The notes: generated from the sequence alone by a model not told the origin. DNA of 64,000 bases from Aeromicrobium massiliense JC14 (GCF_000312105.1 NZ_HE978636.1:146093-210092); one strand, 5' to 3'. Numbered from the stretch's first letter, positions 27,975 to 37,755 are shown. Made by a program: numbers and translations.

Positions 27975-28481
27975 CTAGAGCGTGGTGGGGTCGGGGGTGA
28001 GCGCGGCACGCAGGTGCGCCAGCGCCTTGGCGGTCTGCGACTTGACCGTCCCGGTCGAGCAGTCCAGGACGCGCGCCGTCTCGGCGACGTCCAGGTCGAG
28101 CCAGTGCCTCAGGACGACGACCGCCCGCTGGCGCGGCGCGAGGTCACGCAGCGCGGCATGGACCGCGTCGCGGTCCTCCGGCGCGAGACCGGTCGCCGCC
28201 GGCCGGTCGGGCAGCCCCTCCGCCGTCCGCTCCCACCGCCGGTGGGCCCGGCGGGTCTCGTCGACGAAGACGTGCGTCAGCGTCGCGCGGGCGTAGCCCA
28301 GCCGGTTGTCCGCCCGCCGGACCCGCGGCCAGGCCAGGTACAGGCGCGTCAGCGTGGTCTGCACGAGGTCCTCGGCCGAGGACGCGTCCCCGGCGGTCAG
28401 CAGCGTGGCCATCCGGACGAGGTCGGGGCGGTGGTCGTGGGTGAAGCCGACGAACTCGGCGTCACGGTCGGTCATGCGCAC
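27975..28481 (-). CDS. RNA polymerase sigma-70 factor, SigE-type ECF family
   Basis: 168 residues. Region 2 is FVGFTHDHRPDLVRMATLLT...AEDLVQTTLTRLYLAWPRV, with NRLGYARATLTHVFVDETRR; region 4 is LAPRQRAVVVLRHWLDLDVAETARVLDCSTGTVKSQTAKAL. This is the SigE family typical of Streptomyces and Nocardioides. GTG 28481 is preferred because the strong AAAGGAGG site lies about five bases upstream; the ATG at 28475 is possible. The downstream membrane protein is the likely regulator. Confidence 0.9.
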   Translation of the reverse strand: MRMTDRDAEFVGFTHDHRPDLVRMATLLTAGDASSAEDLVQTTLTRLYLAWPRVRRADNRLGYARATLTHVFVDETRRAHRRWERTAEGLPDRPAATGLAPEDRDAVHAALRDLAPRQRAVVVLRHWLDLDVAETARVLDCSTGTVKSQTAKALAHLRAALTPDPTTL

Positions 28482-28565
28482 GGGCGACCTCCTTTCACCC
28501 CTCTGACGGGTGCGGCCACCGGATCGGTTGCCCCGGCCGGGAGACATCCTGGCGCCGGACGCGCC

Positions 28566-28596
28566 GAGGGGCCCTCCGCCACGCGGAGGGCCCCTC
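28566..28596 (-). terminator. Strong hairpin after the ferredoxin reductase gene
   Basis: A perfect 13-bp stem pairs 28566-28578 with 28584-28596 around a 5-base loop, 9 bases past the stop at 28606. It separates the reductase operon from the sigma factor gene on the same strand. Confidence 0.75.
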
Positions 28597-28605
28597 GGGC
28601 GGACG

Positions 28606-30138
28606 TCAGGCGAGCAGCGCCAGCCGGCGGCGCCCGCCGGGCTGGACGCGGGAGCGCAGCGACCGCTCGAACGTGCGGACGTCCGCGGACGGCTCGGGCA
28701 GCAGCCCGGCGCGCGCGTCGGCGAGCAGGGTCGCCACCGTCTCCTGGGCGCAGGACCGGTTGGCGCCGATTCCCCCGCGCGCGCCACGCTTGGCCCAGCC
28801 GACGACGTAGGCGCCCGGGACGGGCTCGCCCGTGACCGGGTCGACGACCCGGCCGCCGTCGTGCGGCACCACGCCGGACGCCTCGTCGAACGGCAGGCCC
28901 GGCACCGGCACCCCCCGGCGTCCGGTGGAGCGGACGAGCAGCGACGCGGGCAGCGACACCGGCTCGGCGGCCCCGCTCGGCGAGACGACCCGGACGGCCT
29001 CGACCGCGTGGTGTCCCTCGACGCCGTCCACCGCGCGGTCGAAGGCGAGCACGAGCCGGCGTCCGGACGGCGGCTCGGCGGCCCAGTCCAGGTCGGCGAC
29101 GGGAAGCTCACGCAGCTGGGCGGCCACGGTGCCGCGCGGCGCGGCCTCGACCTCGGCCTGCACGGCGTCGTCGGCCGCGACCACCACCTCGATGCCCGCC
29201 GGCATCCGCAGCAGCTCGGGACGGGTGAACGCGGCCGTGGCCGGTCCGCGCCGTCCCAGCACGACGACCTCGCGGACGTCGGCCGCCGCCAGCGCCCGGC
29301 GGACGCCGTCCGGCGCCTGCGTGCCCTCGAGCAGCGCGGGTCCCCCGAGCAGCACCCGCGCCACGTCGAGCGCGACGTTCCCCGTGCCCACGACGACCGC
29401 GCGGCCGTCGCGCGGCACCACCGCGGTGACGTCGACCTCGGGGTCGCCGTTGTACCAGCCGACGACCTCGGGCGCCCCGTGCACGCCGTCCAGGTGCTCC
29501 CCCGGCACGCCGAGCAGGCGCTCGGCCGGCGCCCCCGTGCCGTAGACGACCGCGTCGTGGTGGCGCAGTAGCTCCTGGTGGTCGACGTCGCGTCCGACCT
29601 CGACGCCCTGGTGCAGCCGCAGCCGCGGGTGGCGCCAGGTCCAGGCGAACAGGTCGGCGAGCCGCTTGGTGTCGAGGTGGTCGGGCGCGACGCCGGTGCG
29701 CACGAGCCCGCCGGGCTGGGCGGCTCGGTCGAGCACCGTGACGCGGGCGTCGGTCGTGGTCAGCAGCGTCCGGGCCGTGTAGCCCGCGGCCGGGCCGGTG
29801 CCGACGACCGCGATGCTCAGCGGACGCTCGGTGGCCGGGGCCACCTCGTCGAGGTGCAGGAGCGTCGCGGCCGGCTGCGGCACCCGGTCCTCGTAGTGCT
29901 CGGCGTTGAGCCGGGCGAAGACCTGCTCGTCGGCCCGCAGCACGTCGACGGGCTTGACCGCGGAGACCGGGCAGGCGTCGGCGCAGGCCCCGCAGTCGAT
30001 GCAGGCCTTCGGGTCGACGTAGAGCATCTCGGTGGTGCCGAAGCCGGGCTCGCCGGGCGTCGGGTGGATGCAGTCGACCGGGCAGACCGAGACGCAGGAG
30101 GCGTCGGCGCAGCAGCCGGCGGTGATCGCGTAGGCCAT
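28606..30138 (-). CDS. Ferredoxin/ferredoxin-NADP+ reductase fusion (FprB-like)
   Basis: 510 residues. The N-terminal two-cluster ferredoxin domain (about 1-75) has CCADASCVSVCPVDCIHP and CIDCGACADACPVSAVKP. Then comes an adrenodoxin-reductase-type flavoprotein with FAD motif IAVVGTGPAAGYTARTLL, NADP motif VVVGTGNVALDVARVL, and C-terminal VGWAKRGARGGIGANRSCA. It transfers electrons between NADPH and iron-sulfur partners. The stop of the diiron oxygenase gene lies two bases upstream of its start; from memory the same pair is Rv0885/fprB in M. tuberculosis. It is the obvious reductant for that oxygenase. Confidence 0.95.
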   Translation of the reverse strand: MAYAITAGCCADASCVSVCPVDCIHPTPGEPGFGTTEMLYVDPKACIDCGACADACPVSAVKPVDVLRADEQVFARLNAEHYEDRVPQPAATLLHLDEVAPATERPLSIAVVGTGPAAGYTARTLLTTTDARVTVLDRAAQPGGLVRTGVAPDHLDTKRLADLFAWTWRHPRLRLHQGVEVGRDVDHQELLRHHDAVVYGTGAPAERLLGVPGEHLDGVHGAPEVVGWYNGDPEVDVTAVVPRDGRAVVVGTGNVALDVARVLLGGPALLEGTQAPDGVRRALAAADVREVVVLGRRGPATAAFTRPELLRMPAGIEVVVAADDAVQAEVEAAPRGTVAAQLRELPVADLDWAAEPPSGRRLVLAFDRAVDGVEGHHAVEAVRVVSPSGAAEPVSLPASLLVRSTGRRGVPVPGLPFDEASGVVPHDGGRVVDPVTGEPVPGAYVVGWAKRGARGGIGANRSCAQETVATLLADARAGLLPEPSADVRTFERSLRSRVQPGGRRRLALLA

Positions 30139-30139
30139 G

Positions 30140-31054
30140 TCAGAGCATGTGGACGGCGCGGTAGTGGCGCATCGCGGGACGGGTGAGCAGGCCGGCGTCG
30201 GACAGGAAGTCCATGAGGTGCACGCAGCTCATCCGCATGAGGTTGTGGTGGTGCGTGTTGGCGCGGGCCTGGGCCAGCGCCTCCTCGCGGCCGAGCCCGG
30301 CGGCCTCGTAGACGCCCGGGTTCACCATGCTGGAGACGATGAACCGGGCCGAGCCGGCGATGACCTCGGCGGCGACCTGGCGGCGGACGCGGCCGGACTC
30401 GCGCAGGTGCTCGCGGATCTCGTGGCGGGCGAACTTCATGTGCCGCGCCTCCTCGACCACGTGGATCTTGGACGTGGTGCGGACGACCGGCAGGACGTCC
30501 TCGCCGCGCATCCAGTCGCGCTGCATGACGTCGAGGATCTCCTCGGCGACCAGGATGCAGCCGTAGGCGATCTCGCCGGTGGCGACGGTCTTGAGCCCGC
30601 GGGCGAGCTCGACGACGTAGCGCGGCGGGCTGTAGTGCGGGACGTCCATGAGCGTGCACGCACGGGCGAACATGAGCGAGTGGCGGCACTCGTCGGCGAT
30701 CTCGGTGAGCGCGAACTGGAACTCGCTGTCCGCGTACCGCGCGCGGTACTGGTCACGCAGGATCAGCTGCTGCAGCATCATCTCGAACCAGATGCCCGTG
30801 CTCATGATGGAGCCGACCTCGTGCCGGGTCAGGGTGACGCGCTGCTCGTGGCTCATGCGCTCCCACAGCGGCGTGCCGTACAGCGTGCTCCACTGCGGGT
30901 TGAGCCCGTGCAGCGCGGGGTCGAGCGGGGCGTCCCAGTCGACCTCGGTCTGCGGGTCGTAGGAGATCGTGCGCGAGGAGTCGAGCAAGCGACTCATCTC
31001 GGCCTCGGTGTCGCGGTCCAGCGTCGTGCGGAACTGCTCGGCGGTCAGCGTCAT
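30140..31054 (-). CDS. AurF-like diiron oxygenase
   Basis: 304 residues. Diiron ligand motifs are visible: EIADECRHSLMFA, ILVAEEILDVMQ and HVVEEARHMKFARHEI. AurF oxidises an arylamine to a nitro group, but homologs outside biosynthetic clusters have unknown substrates. It is cytoplasmic with no signal peptide. The ATG at 31054 follows a CGGAGGG ribosome site. A TetR-like dyad lies 19 bases upstream of the start. The ferredoxin-reductase fusion gene follows immediately and likely supplies electrons. Confidence 0.87.
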   Translation of the reverse strand: MTLTAEQFRTTLDRDTEAEMSRLLDSSRTISYDPQTEVDWDAPLDPALHGLNPQWSTLYGTPLWERMSHEQRVTLTRHEVGSIMSTGIWFEMMLQQLILRDQYRARYADSEFQFALTEIADECRHSLMFARACTLMDVPHYSPPRYVVELARGLKTVATGEIAYGCILVAEEILDVMQRDWMRGEDVLPVVRTTSKIHVVEEARHMKFARHEIREHLRESGRVRRQVAAEVIAGSARFIVSSMVNPGVYEAAGLGREEALAQARANTHHHNLMRMSCVHLMDFLSDAGLLTRPAMRHYRAVHML

Positions 31055-31072
31055 CCCACGCCCTCCGTTTCA

Positions 31073-31093
31073 TGTAACATTACCGATGTAACA
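31073..31093. promoter_or_regulatory. Imperfect 21-bp dyad upstream of the diiron oxygenase, candidate TetR-type operator
   Basis: TGTAACAT (31073-31080), five bases, ATGTAACA (31086-31093): complementary at seven of eight positions. It is also the only AT-rich patch in the region, so it probably contains the promoter elements too. No TetR gene is adjacent within the window. Confidence 0.5.
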
Positions 31094-31142
31094 TGTGCAG
31101 TGTCACCGTACGTCGGGGATGGGTCGAGGCGCAAGCGGAACG

Positions 31143-31178
31143 ACGACGGCCCGCCCCCTCGCGGGGACGGGCCGTCGT
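31143..31178 (-). terminator. groEL terminator hairpin
   Basis: A 16-bp stem with one mismatch pairs 31143-31158 with 31163-31178 around a TCGC loop, 13 bases past the groEL stop. Confidence 0.75.
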
Positions 31179-31191
31179 GACGCGCAGCAGG

Positions 31192-32871
<1,680 letters not shown>

Positions 32872-32879
32872 CTACGGGA

Positions 32880-33173
32880 TCAGGAGACGACGGCGAGGAT
32901 GTCGCGCGCGGAGAGGATGAGGAACTCCTCGCCGCCGTACTTGACCTCGGTTCCGCCGTACTTGCTGAAGATGACCTTGTCACCGACCTGGACGTCGACG
33001 GGGATGCGCTCGTCGCCGTCCTCGTTGAACCGGCCCGGGCCGACGGCGACGATCTCGCCCTCCTGCGGCTTCTCCTTGGCGGTGTCGGGGATGACGAGAC
33101 CGGACGCGGTGGTCTGCTCGGCCTCGAGCGCCTTCACGACGACTCGGTCCTCGAGCGGCTTGATGCTGACCAT
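32880..33173 (-). CDS. groES: Co-chaperonin GroES
   Basis: 97 residues. The family signature [26 protein letters not shown] includes the mobile loop that docks onto GroEL. First gene of the groES-groEL operon, with two CIRCE operators and a consensus-like promoter upstream. Confidence 0.97.
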   Translation of the reverse strand: MVSIKPLEDRVVVKALEAEQTTASGLVIPDTAKEKPQEGEIVAVGPGRFNEDGDERIPVDVQVGDKVIFSKYGGTEVKYGGEEFLILSARDILAVVS

Positions 33174-33248
33174 GGGGTCGACCTTCCCTTTCAGGAATGA
33201 ACTTGACGGACAGGTGCGTGAGCGCCGTCGCGGGGGCCGCGCACGCGG

Positions 33249-33275
33249 TTAGCAGTCTCGCGGGGCGAGTGCCAA
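33249..33275. promoter_or_regulatory. CIRCE operator, promoter-downstream copy
   Basis: TTAGCAGTC, nine bases, GAGTGCCAA, against the consensus TTAGCACTC-N9-GAGTGCTAA: one mismatch per arm. It lies about where groES transcription should begin. HrcA is the known repressor of this site. Confidence 0.9.
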
Positions 33276-33280
33276 GCCCG

Positions 33281-33309
33281 AACATAGCATGACCTGGCAC
33301 TCGCCCCAA
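33281..33309 (-). promoter_or_regulatory. groES promoter
   Basis: On the minus strand TTGGGG (33304-33309) and TATGTT (33281-33286) are 17 bases apart. The -35 lies in the spacer of one CIRCE and the predicted transcription start falls in the other. Confidence 0.75.
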
Positions 33310-33320
33310 GGGAGTGCTAA
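33294..33320. promoter_or_regulatory. CIRCE operator, promoter-upstream copy
   Basis: CTGGCACTC, nine bases, GAGTGCTAA: the right arm is perfect and the left arm matches at seven of nine positions. It overlaps the groES -35 box and ends 28 bases before the divergent methyltransferase start, so HrcA could affect both directions. Confidence 0.92.
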
Positions 33321-33348
33321 CCGTGGTCCGACCCGCGAGAATCGGCGC

Positions 33349-34503
33349 ATGGACCTGCCCACGTTCGAGCGCCTGCTGACCCCCGAGGGACAGGACCTGC
33401 TGGCCGAGGTGCACGCCCGCGCCGGCGTCGAGAGCGACCTCGCGCTCGGCACCCGGCTGCGCCGCTCGCACCCGGTCGAGCTCGTCGCCGCGGCCGTCAC
33501 CCAGAACCACCTGCGCGGCCTGGCCCGGCGCAAGCTCGGCGACGACGCCGCCCGCATGTACTTCACCCATGACGCGCTCGAGCAGGCCACACGGGCGTCC
33601 GTGGCCGACCACCGCGCGCGCCGGCTGGCCGCGTCCGGCATCGACGCGGTGACCGACCTGGGGTGCGGCATCGGCGGCGACCTGGTGGCGTTCGCCCGCG
33701 CCGGGCTGCGCGTCCGCGGCGTCGAGCTCGACCCCGTGCGGGCGGCGATCGCGCGGGCCAACCTCGAGGCCCTCGGCCTCGACGGCACCGTCGACGTCGC
33801 CGACGCCACGCAGGTGGACGTCCCCGACGACGAGGCGGTCTTCCTCGACCCGGCCCGGCGCGACGGGCGCGGGCGCGTCTTCGACCCCGAGCGCATGACG
33901 CCGCCCTGGCACGTCGTGACCGCCCGGCTGCGGGGGCTCGCCGTGGTCAAGACGATGCCCGGGATCGGGCACGACGTGGTGCCCGACGGCGTCGAGGCCG
34001 AGTGGGTCAGCGACGGCGGCTCGCTCGTCGAGGCGTGCCTGTGGGGCGTCCCGCTGGCCGCCGTCGAGCGCCGCGCGACGGCACTGCCGGCCGGGGCCGA
34101 GCTGGTGGCTCGCGACGAGGCTCCCGTCGTCGGCCCGGTCGGCGGCTTCCTGCACGAGCCCGACGACGCGGTGATCCGCGCGGGACTCGTCGCCGAGCTC
34201 GCCGCGGACCTCGGCGGGCACCTGGTCGACCCGCACATCGCCTACGTGACGACCGACGCCCAGGTCACCACTCCCCTGGCCGCGTCGTTCCGCGTCGTCC
34301 GGGAGCTGCCCTTCCGCGAGAAGCCGCTCAAGGCCGCGCTGCAGGACCTCGACGTCGGCACGCTCACGATCAAGAAGCGCGGCGTCGACGTCGTCCCCGA
34401 GCAGCTCGTGAAGCGGCTCAAGCTGAAGGGACGCGTCACCGCCACCGTCGTCATGACCCGGGTCGACGGCGAGGGCACCGCGCTCCTGGTCGAGCGCCTC
34501 TGA
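33349..34503 (+). CDS. Class I SAM-dependent methyltransferase with THUMP-like C-terminus
   Basis: 384 residues. SAM-binding motif I is VTDLGCGIGGDLVAFARAG with motif II VRGVELDPVRAAIARANLEAL, and VFLDPARRDGRGRVFDP forms motif IV. The C-terminal part (FREKPLKAALQDLDVGTLTIKKRGVD) matches the THUMP-like domain seen in this actinobacterial family; an RNA or tRNA substrate is likely but unproven. No ribosome site is evident; GAGAAT lies six bases before the ATG, so the mRNA may be leaderless. It is divergent from groES and shares its control region. Confidence 0.85.
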   Translation: MDLPTFERLLTPEGQDLLAEVHARAGVESDLALGTRLRRSHPVELVAAAVTQNHLRGLARRKLGDDAARMYFTHDALEQATRASVADHRARRLAASGIDAVTDLGCGIGGDLVAFARAGLRVRGVELDPVRAAIARANLEALGLDGTVDVADATQVDVPDDEAVFLDPARRDGRGRVFDPERMTPPWHVVTARLRGLAVVKTMPGIGHDVVPDGVEAEWVSDGGSLVEACLWGVPLAAVERRATALPAGAELVARDEAPVVGPVGGFLHEPDDAVIRAGLVAELAADLGGHLVDPHIAYVTTDAQVTTPLAASFRVVRELPFREKPLKAALQDLDVGTLTIKKRGVDVVPEQLVKRLKLKGRVTATVVMTRVDGEGTALLVERL

Positions 34504-34514
34504 CCCGTCCCCTC

Positions 34515-34616
34515 ACCCGAGCCCCGCGCTGCCGAGATGTGGGGAGAAAAGAACCGCGTCCGGACGGATCGTGGTTCATTTCTCCCCACATCTCGCCGGA
34601 GGACGGCAGGGTGAGG
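34515..34616. repeat. ~100-bp hairpin repeat, left copy
   Basis: The core is a long hairpin: 17 bp pairing 34533-34549 with 34579-34595, plus an inner stem of about 8 bp (34551-34558 with 34570-34577, one wobble) and an 11-base loop. The whole unit is about 93 percent identical by hand alignment to 35291-35393. The pair flanks exactly one gene. No transposase is present. Confidence 0.85.
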
Positions 34617-34619
34617 CCC

Positions 34620-35291
34620 ATGAGCGACCTCCAGCGCTTCGTGCGCGGCCTCGTCGTCGGCTGCTTCGCGTTCGCCGCCCTGCTGGGCGTCGTCGTTCTC
34701 GTGGTGGGCCGGTCGATCGGCGAGACCGAGCTCCGCGTCCTGGCCACGACGACCACCGTCGGGGTCGAGAGCGTCGCCGTCCTGGCCTACCTTGCCGCGG
34801 CCCGGGTCGGCCACCCACTGCCCGCCGCGGCCGGCGGAGCCGTCTCGCTCGTGGCCACCGGCCTCGTGCTGTGGCTCGTCTGGGGCGGCGAGCCGACCGG
34901 CGACGCGGTCTGGAACGTGCTGTGGACCGCCGTCGCGGTCGCCGTGGCCCTCGCGCAGGTCTGTCTGCTGCTGTCGGCCACCGGCGGGCACGTCCGCGAC
35001 GAGGCGCTCATGCTGGCGACGTTCGCGGCGACGGCCGTCCTGACCGGGCTGCTCGTCGGACCGCTGTGGGCGGCCGAGGGCGCCGGGACGTTCGACGGCT
35101 ACGGGCGCGTGCTGGGCGTCGTGGCGATCCTCGACGTGCTGGGCACCGTCGTGGTGGCCGCGACCCGCCGCCGTCCGGCCGTCGACGCCGTCCGGACGTC
35201 CCTCTCGGCCGAGTCGCGCCGCCGGCTCGAGGACGTGGCGCGCACCCGCGGCGTCACGCCGGACCAGCTCGTCGACGACCTGCTCCGCTGA
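34620..35291 (+). CDS. Uncharacterised membrane protein between two hairpin repeats
   Basis: 223 residues with about six membrane helices (LVVGCFAFAALLGVVVLVVG; VGVESVAVLAYLAAA; AVSLVATGLVLWLVW; VLWTAVAVAVALAQVCLLL; LMLATFAATAVLTGLLV; VLGVVAILDVLGTVVVAA) and a cytoplasmic tail SAESRRRLEDVARTRGVTPDQLVDDLLR that looks like a small helical, perhaps ribbon-helix-helix-like segment. I do not recognise the family. The likely ribosome site AGGGTGAGG lies at the end of the left repeat, and the stop codon touches the first base of the right repeat. Confidence 0.8.
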   Translation: MSDLQRFVRGLVVGCFAFAALLGVVVLVVGRSIGETELRVLATTTTVGVESVAVLAYLAAARVGHPLPAAAGGAVSLVATGLVLWLVWGGEPTGDAVWNVLWTAVAVAVALAQVCLLLSATGGHVRDEALMLATFAATAVLTGLLVGPLWAAEGAGTFDGYGRVLGVVAILDVLGTVVVAATRRRPAVDAVRTSLSAESRRRLEDVARTRGVTPDQLVDDLLR

Positions 35292-35393
35292 CCCGAGCCC
35301 CGCGCTGCCGAGATGTGGGAAGAAAAGAACCACGTCCGGGCGGATCGTGGTTCTTCTCTCCCCACATCTCGCCGGAGGGACGGCGGGGTGAGG
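35291..35393. repeat. ~100-bp hairpin repeat, right copy
   Basis: Same orientation and nearly the same sequence as 34515-34616, with about six substitutions and one inserted base. Arms run 35309-35334 and 35346-35371 with a few mismatches. It lies between the membrane protein stop and the convergent tsaD stop, so it may also end transcription there. Confidence 0.85.
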
Positions 35394-35396
35394 GGC

Positions 35397-36443
35397 CTAG
35401 GCGGCGAGGACCTGGCTGACCGGCATGCTCGAGTCGACGGCCAGGTCGAGCCGCGACGGCTCCAGACCACGGCGGACGACCTCGCTGCCGAGCGCCGCGA
35501 TCATCGCGCCGTTGTCGGTGCACAGCACCGGCGGCGGGACCCGCAGCTCGACGCCGGCCTTCTTGGCCCGCTCCTCGGCGTACTCGCGCAGCCGCCGGTT
35601 CGCGGCCACGCCGCCGCCCAGCACGAGCCGCTTCACGCCGTGCTCGACGCACGCGTCGATCGTCTTGGCGGTCAGCACGTCGCACACGGCGTCCTGGAAC
35701 GAGGCCGCGACGTCGGCGACGGCGAACGAGCGACCCATCCGCTCCTCGTGCTGGACGTGCCGCACGACGGCGCTCTTGAGCCCGGAGAACGAGAAGTCGA
35801 AGCGGTGCTTCTCCATGTCGCGGCCGGTGGTCAGGCCGCGCGGGAAGGAGATCGCCTTCGGGTCGCCCTCGCGGGCGGCGCGGTCGATGTGCGGCCCGCC
35901 CGGGTACGGCAGGCCGAGCACGCGGGCCACCTTGTCGAACGCCTCGCCGGCCGCGTCATCGATCGTCTCGCCGAGCAGCTGGACGTCGGTGACGATGTCG
36001 TCGACGAGCAGCAGCGACGTGTGCCCGCCGCTCACCAGCAGGGCCGCGGTGCGCTCGTCGTAGCGGCCGTGCTCGAGCTGGTCGACCGCGACGTGGCCGA
36101 CCAGGTGGTTCACGCCGTAGAGCGGCTTGTCGTAGGCCAGCGCGAGCGCCTTGGCTGCGGCCACGCCGACCAGCAGCGCACCGGTGAGCCCGGGGCCGCA
36201 GGTGACGGCGATCGCGTCGACGTCCTTCACGTGCACGCCGGAGTCGCAATAGGCCTGCTCGAGCGTCGGCACCATCGCCTCCAGGTGCGCCCGGCTGGCG
36301 ACCTCCGGGACGACGCCGCCAAAGCGGACGTGCTCCTCCATGCTCGAGGAGACCGCGTTGGCCAGCAGCTCCGTGCCGCGCACGATGCCGACGCCGGTCT
36401 CGTCGCAGGAGGACTCGATGCCGAGGACGAGGGGTTCGCTCAC
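35397..36443 (-). CDS. tsaD: tRNA N6-adenosine threonylcarbamoyltransferase TsaD
   Basis: 348 residues. N-terminal ASKHA signature [16 protein letters not shown], the family [14 protein letters not shown] and the metal-binding histidines in [15 protein letters not shown]-terminal [16 protein letters not shown]. It transfers the threonylcarbamoyl group to A37 of ANN-decoding tRNAs and works with TsaB and TsaE, encoded upstream on the same strand. GTG start at 36443. Confidence 0.97.
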   Translation of the reverse strand: MSEPLVLGIESSCDETGVGIVRGTELLANAVSSSMEEHVRFGGVVPEVASRAHLEAMVPTLEQAYCDSGVHVKDVDAIAVTCGPGLTGALLVGVAAAKALALAYDKPLYGVNHLVGHVAVDQLEHGRYDERTAALLVSGGHTSLLLVDDIVTDVQLLGETIDDAAGEAFDKVARVLGLPYPGGPHIDRAAREGDPKAISFPRGLTTGRDMEKHRFDFSFSGLKSAVVRHVQHEERMGRSFAVADVAASFQDAVCDVLTAKTIDACVEHGVKRLVLGGGVAANRRLREYAEERAKKAGVELRVPPPVLCTDNGAMIAALGSEVVRRGLEPSRLDLAVDSSMPVSQVLAA

Positions 36444-36473
36444 CCGTGCATCATCCCATCCGGGCCCAGACGC

Positions 36474-37226
36474 TCAGGACGCGGACTTGCGGGCGGCGCG
36501 GGCCGCCCGCTCCTCCTCGTCGAGCCGGGCCGCCTCGTCGGGGGTCGGCGCCAGCCCGCCGTAGCGGGCCGGCGCCCACCACTGGCCTTCGGGCGCGATC
36601 GGGTACTCGGTGATCGCCTTGTCCAGCAGCGCGGTCATCGCCTCGCGCAGGCGCTGGGTCTCGGTGACCGGGTCCTCGCCCGTGACGTCCAGCGGCGCGC
36701 CCACGTGCAGCGCGATCGTCTTGCCGCGGCCCCAGATGTCGCTGGGGTGACCCTTGGTCTTGAGCAGCTGGGTGCCCCACGTGACCATCGGGATCAGCGG
36801 GACGCCCGCCTCGGCGGCCATGCGCACGGCGCCGGTCTTGAGCTCCTTGATCTCGAAGGACCGGCTGATCGTGGCCTCGGGGAAGATGCCGACGATCTCG
36901 CCGGACCGCGCCCGCTCGACCGCCTCGCGGTAGGACGCCTCGCCGTTCTCGCGGTCGACGCTGATGTGGTGCAGCGATCGCATGATCGGCCCCGACACCC
37001 GGTGGTCGAACGCCTCCTTCTTGGCCATGAACCGCACCAGCCGCTTGCTGGGGTGGGCGGCCAGGCCGTCGAAGACGAAGTCGACGTACCCGATGTGGTT
37101 GGCGGCCAGGATCGCGCCGCCCTCACGCGGGACGTGCTCGGTGCCGGACGTCTGGAACCTCATCCCCAGCACCTTGAACAGGGTCTTGGCCGTCACGATG
37201 ACCGGCGGGTAGGTGAGGTCGCGCAT
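36474..37226 (-). CDS. PlsC-like 1-acyl-sn-glycerol-3-phosphate acyltransferase family protein
   Basis: 250 residues. The catalytic H-x4-D motif is in AANHIGYVDFVF and the phosphate-binding motif in IVGIFPEATISRSF. It should acylate lysophosphatidic acid or a related lipid at the membrane. The C-terminal tail is charged (DEAARLDEEERAARAARKSAS). ATG 37226 is chosen because TACGCT lies six bases upstream, next to a perfect 22-bp palindrome, which suggests a leaderless, repressor-controlled transcript. tsaD is upstream-independent: this gene precedes it by 30 bases on the same strand. Confidence 0.88.
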   Translation of the reverse strand: MRDLTYPPVIVTAKTLFKVLGMRFQTSGTEHVPREGGAILAANHIGYVDFVFDGLAAHPSKRLVRFMAKKEAFDHRVSGPIMRSLHHISVDRENGEASYREAVERARSGEIVGIFPEATISRSFEIKELKTGAVRMAAEAGVPLIPMVTWGTQLLKTKGHPSDIWGRGKTIALHVGAPLDVTGEDPVTETQRLREAMTALLDKAITEYPIAPEGQWWAPARYGGLAPTPDEAARLDEEERAARAARKSAS

Positions 37227-37232
37227 GGGCCG

Positions 37233-37257
37233 AGCGTAGTGCACACGTGTGCACTAC
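37233..37257 (-). promoter_or_regulatory. 22-bp perfect palindrome overlapping the -10 box of the PlsC-like gene
   Basis: GTAGTGCACAC and its exact complement occupy 37236-37257. On the minus strand the -10-like TACGCT (37233-37238) starts inside the palindrome and ends six bases before the ATG. Such a position suits a TetR-, GntR- or MarR-type dimeric repressor. No regulator gene is adjacent. Confidence 0.7.
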
Positions 37258-37264
37258 CTCCGGG

Positions 37265-37717
37265 TCAGATCGAGTCGGGGTCCTCGTTCTCGTCGATGAC
37301 GTGCATCGCGGCCTCCTCGGCGCCCGCGGCACCGGCGTCGATGCCGACGTCGTCGCCGACGAGGTCCTTCTCCTCGTCCAGGCCGATGCCGCCGTCGGGG
37401 TCCACCAGACGTCCGGCGCGCGCGCCACCGACCTCGCCGTCGTCGAGGTCCTCGGTCTCGGTCTCCGCGTACGGGTCGGGCTCGGGCTCCTCCTGGCGCA
37501 GGCGCTGGTCGAGCGACTCGCCCTGCAGCTGCTCGTCGGCGGTCGTGCCGAAGCCCTCGCCGGCGGACCACTTCTCCGGCGCCGTGTAGCCCTCGTCCAG
37601 CACGTCGTCGACCCCGCGGTCGTTGAGCGTGTCGTACGGCTGCATCTGGTCCTGCGCCTCGGACTTCTCGTACGTGATCTGGTCGTCGGTGTTCTCGGGG
37701 GGAGGGATCTCGCTCAT
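37265..37717 (-). CDS. Acidic DUF5709-like protein
   Basis: 150 residues, highly acidic and low in hydrophobic residues: PYDTLNDRGVDDVLDEGYTAPEKW, then GESLDQRLRQEEPEPDP and ARAGRLVDPDGGIGLDEEKD. This matches what I recall as DUF5709, an actinobacterial family without known function. No signal peptide or membrane helix is seen. It probably is largely disordered. Confidence 0.8.
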   Translation of the reverse strand: MSEIPPPENTDDQITYEKSEAQDQMQPYDTLNDRGVDDVLDEGYTAPEKWSAGEGFGTTADEQLQGESLDQRLRQEEPEPDPYAETETEDLDDGEVGGARAGRLVDPDGGIGLDEEKDLVGDDVGIDAGAAGAEEAAMHVIDENEDPDSI

Positions 37718-37755
37718 GCCCTCCACCTTGGCACGCCCACCGCGAGGCGCAATCG

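Noticed and set aside
34533-34595. Left hairpin repeat as a simple terminator of the methyltransferase gene
   Set aside because: It has no T run, the next gene on the same strand starts 25 bases later, and a near-identical copy lies beyond that gene. A repeat element explains it better, although termination is not excluded.
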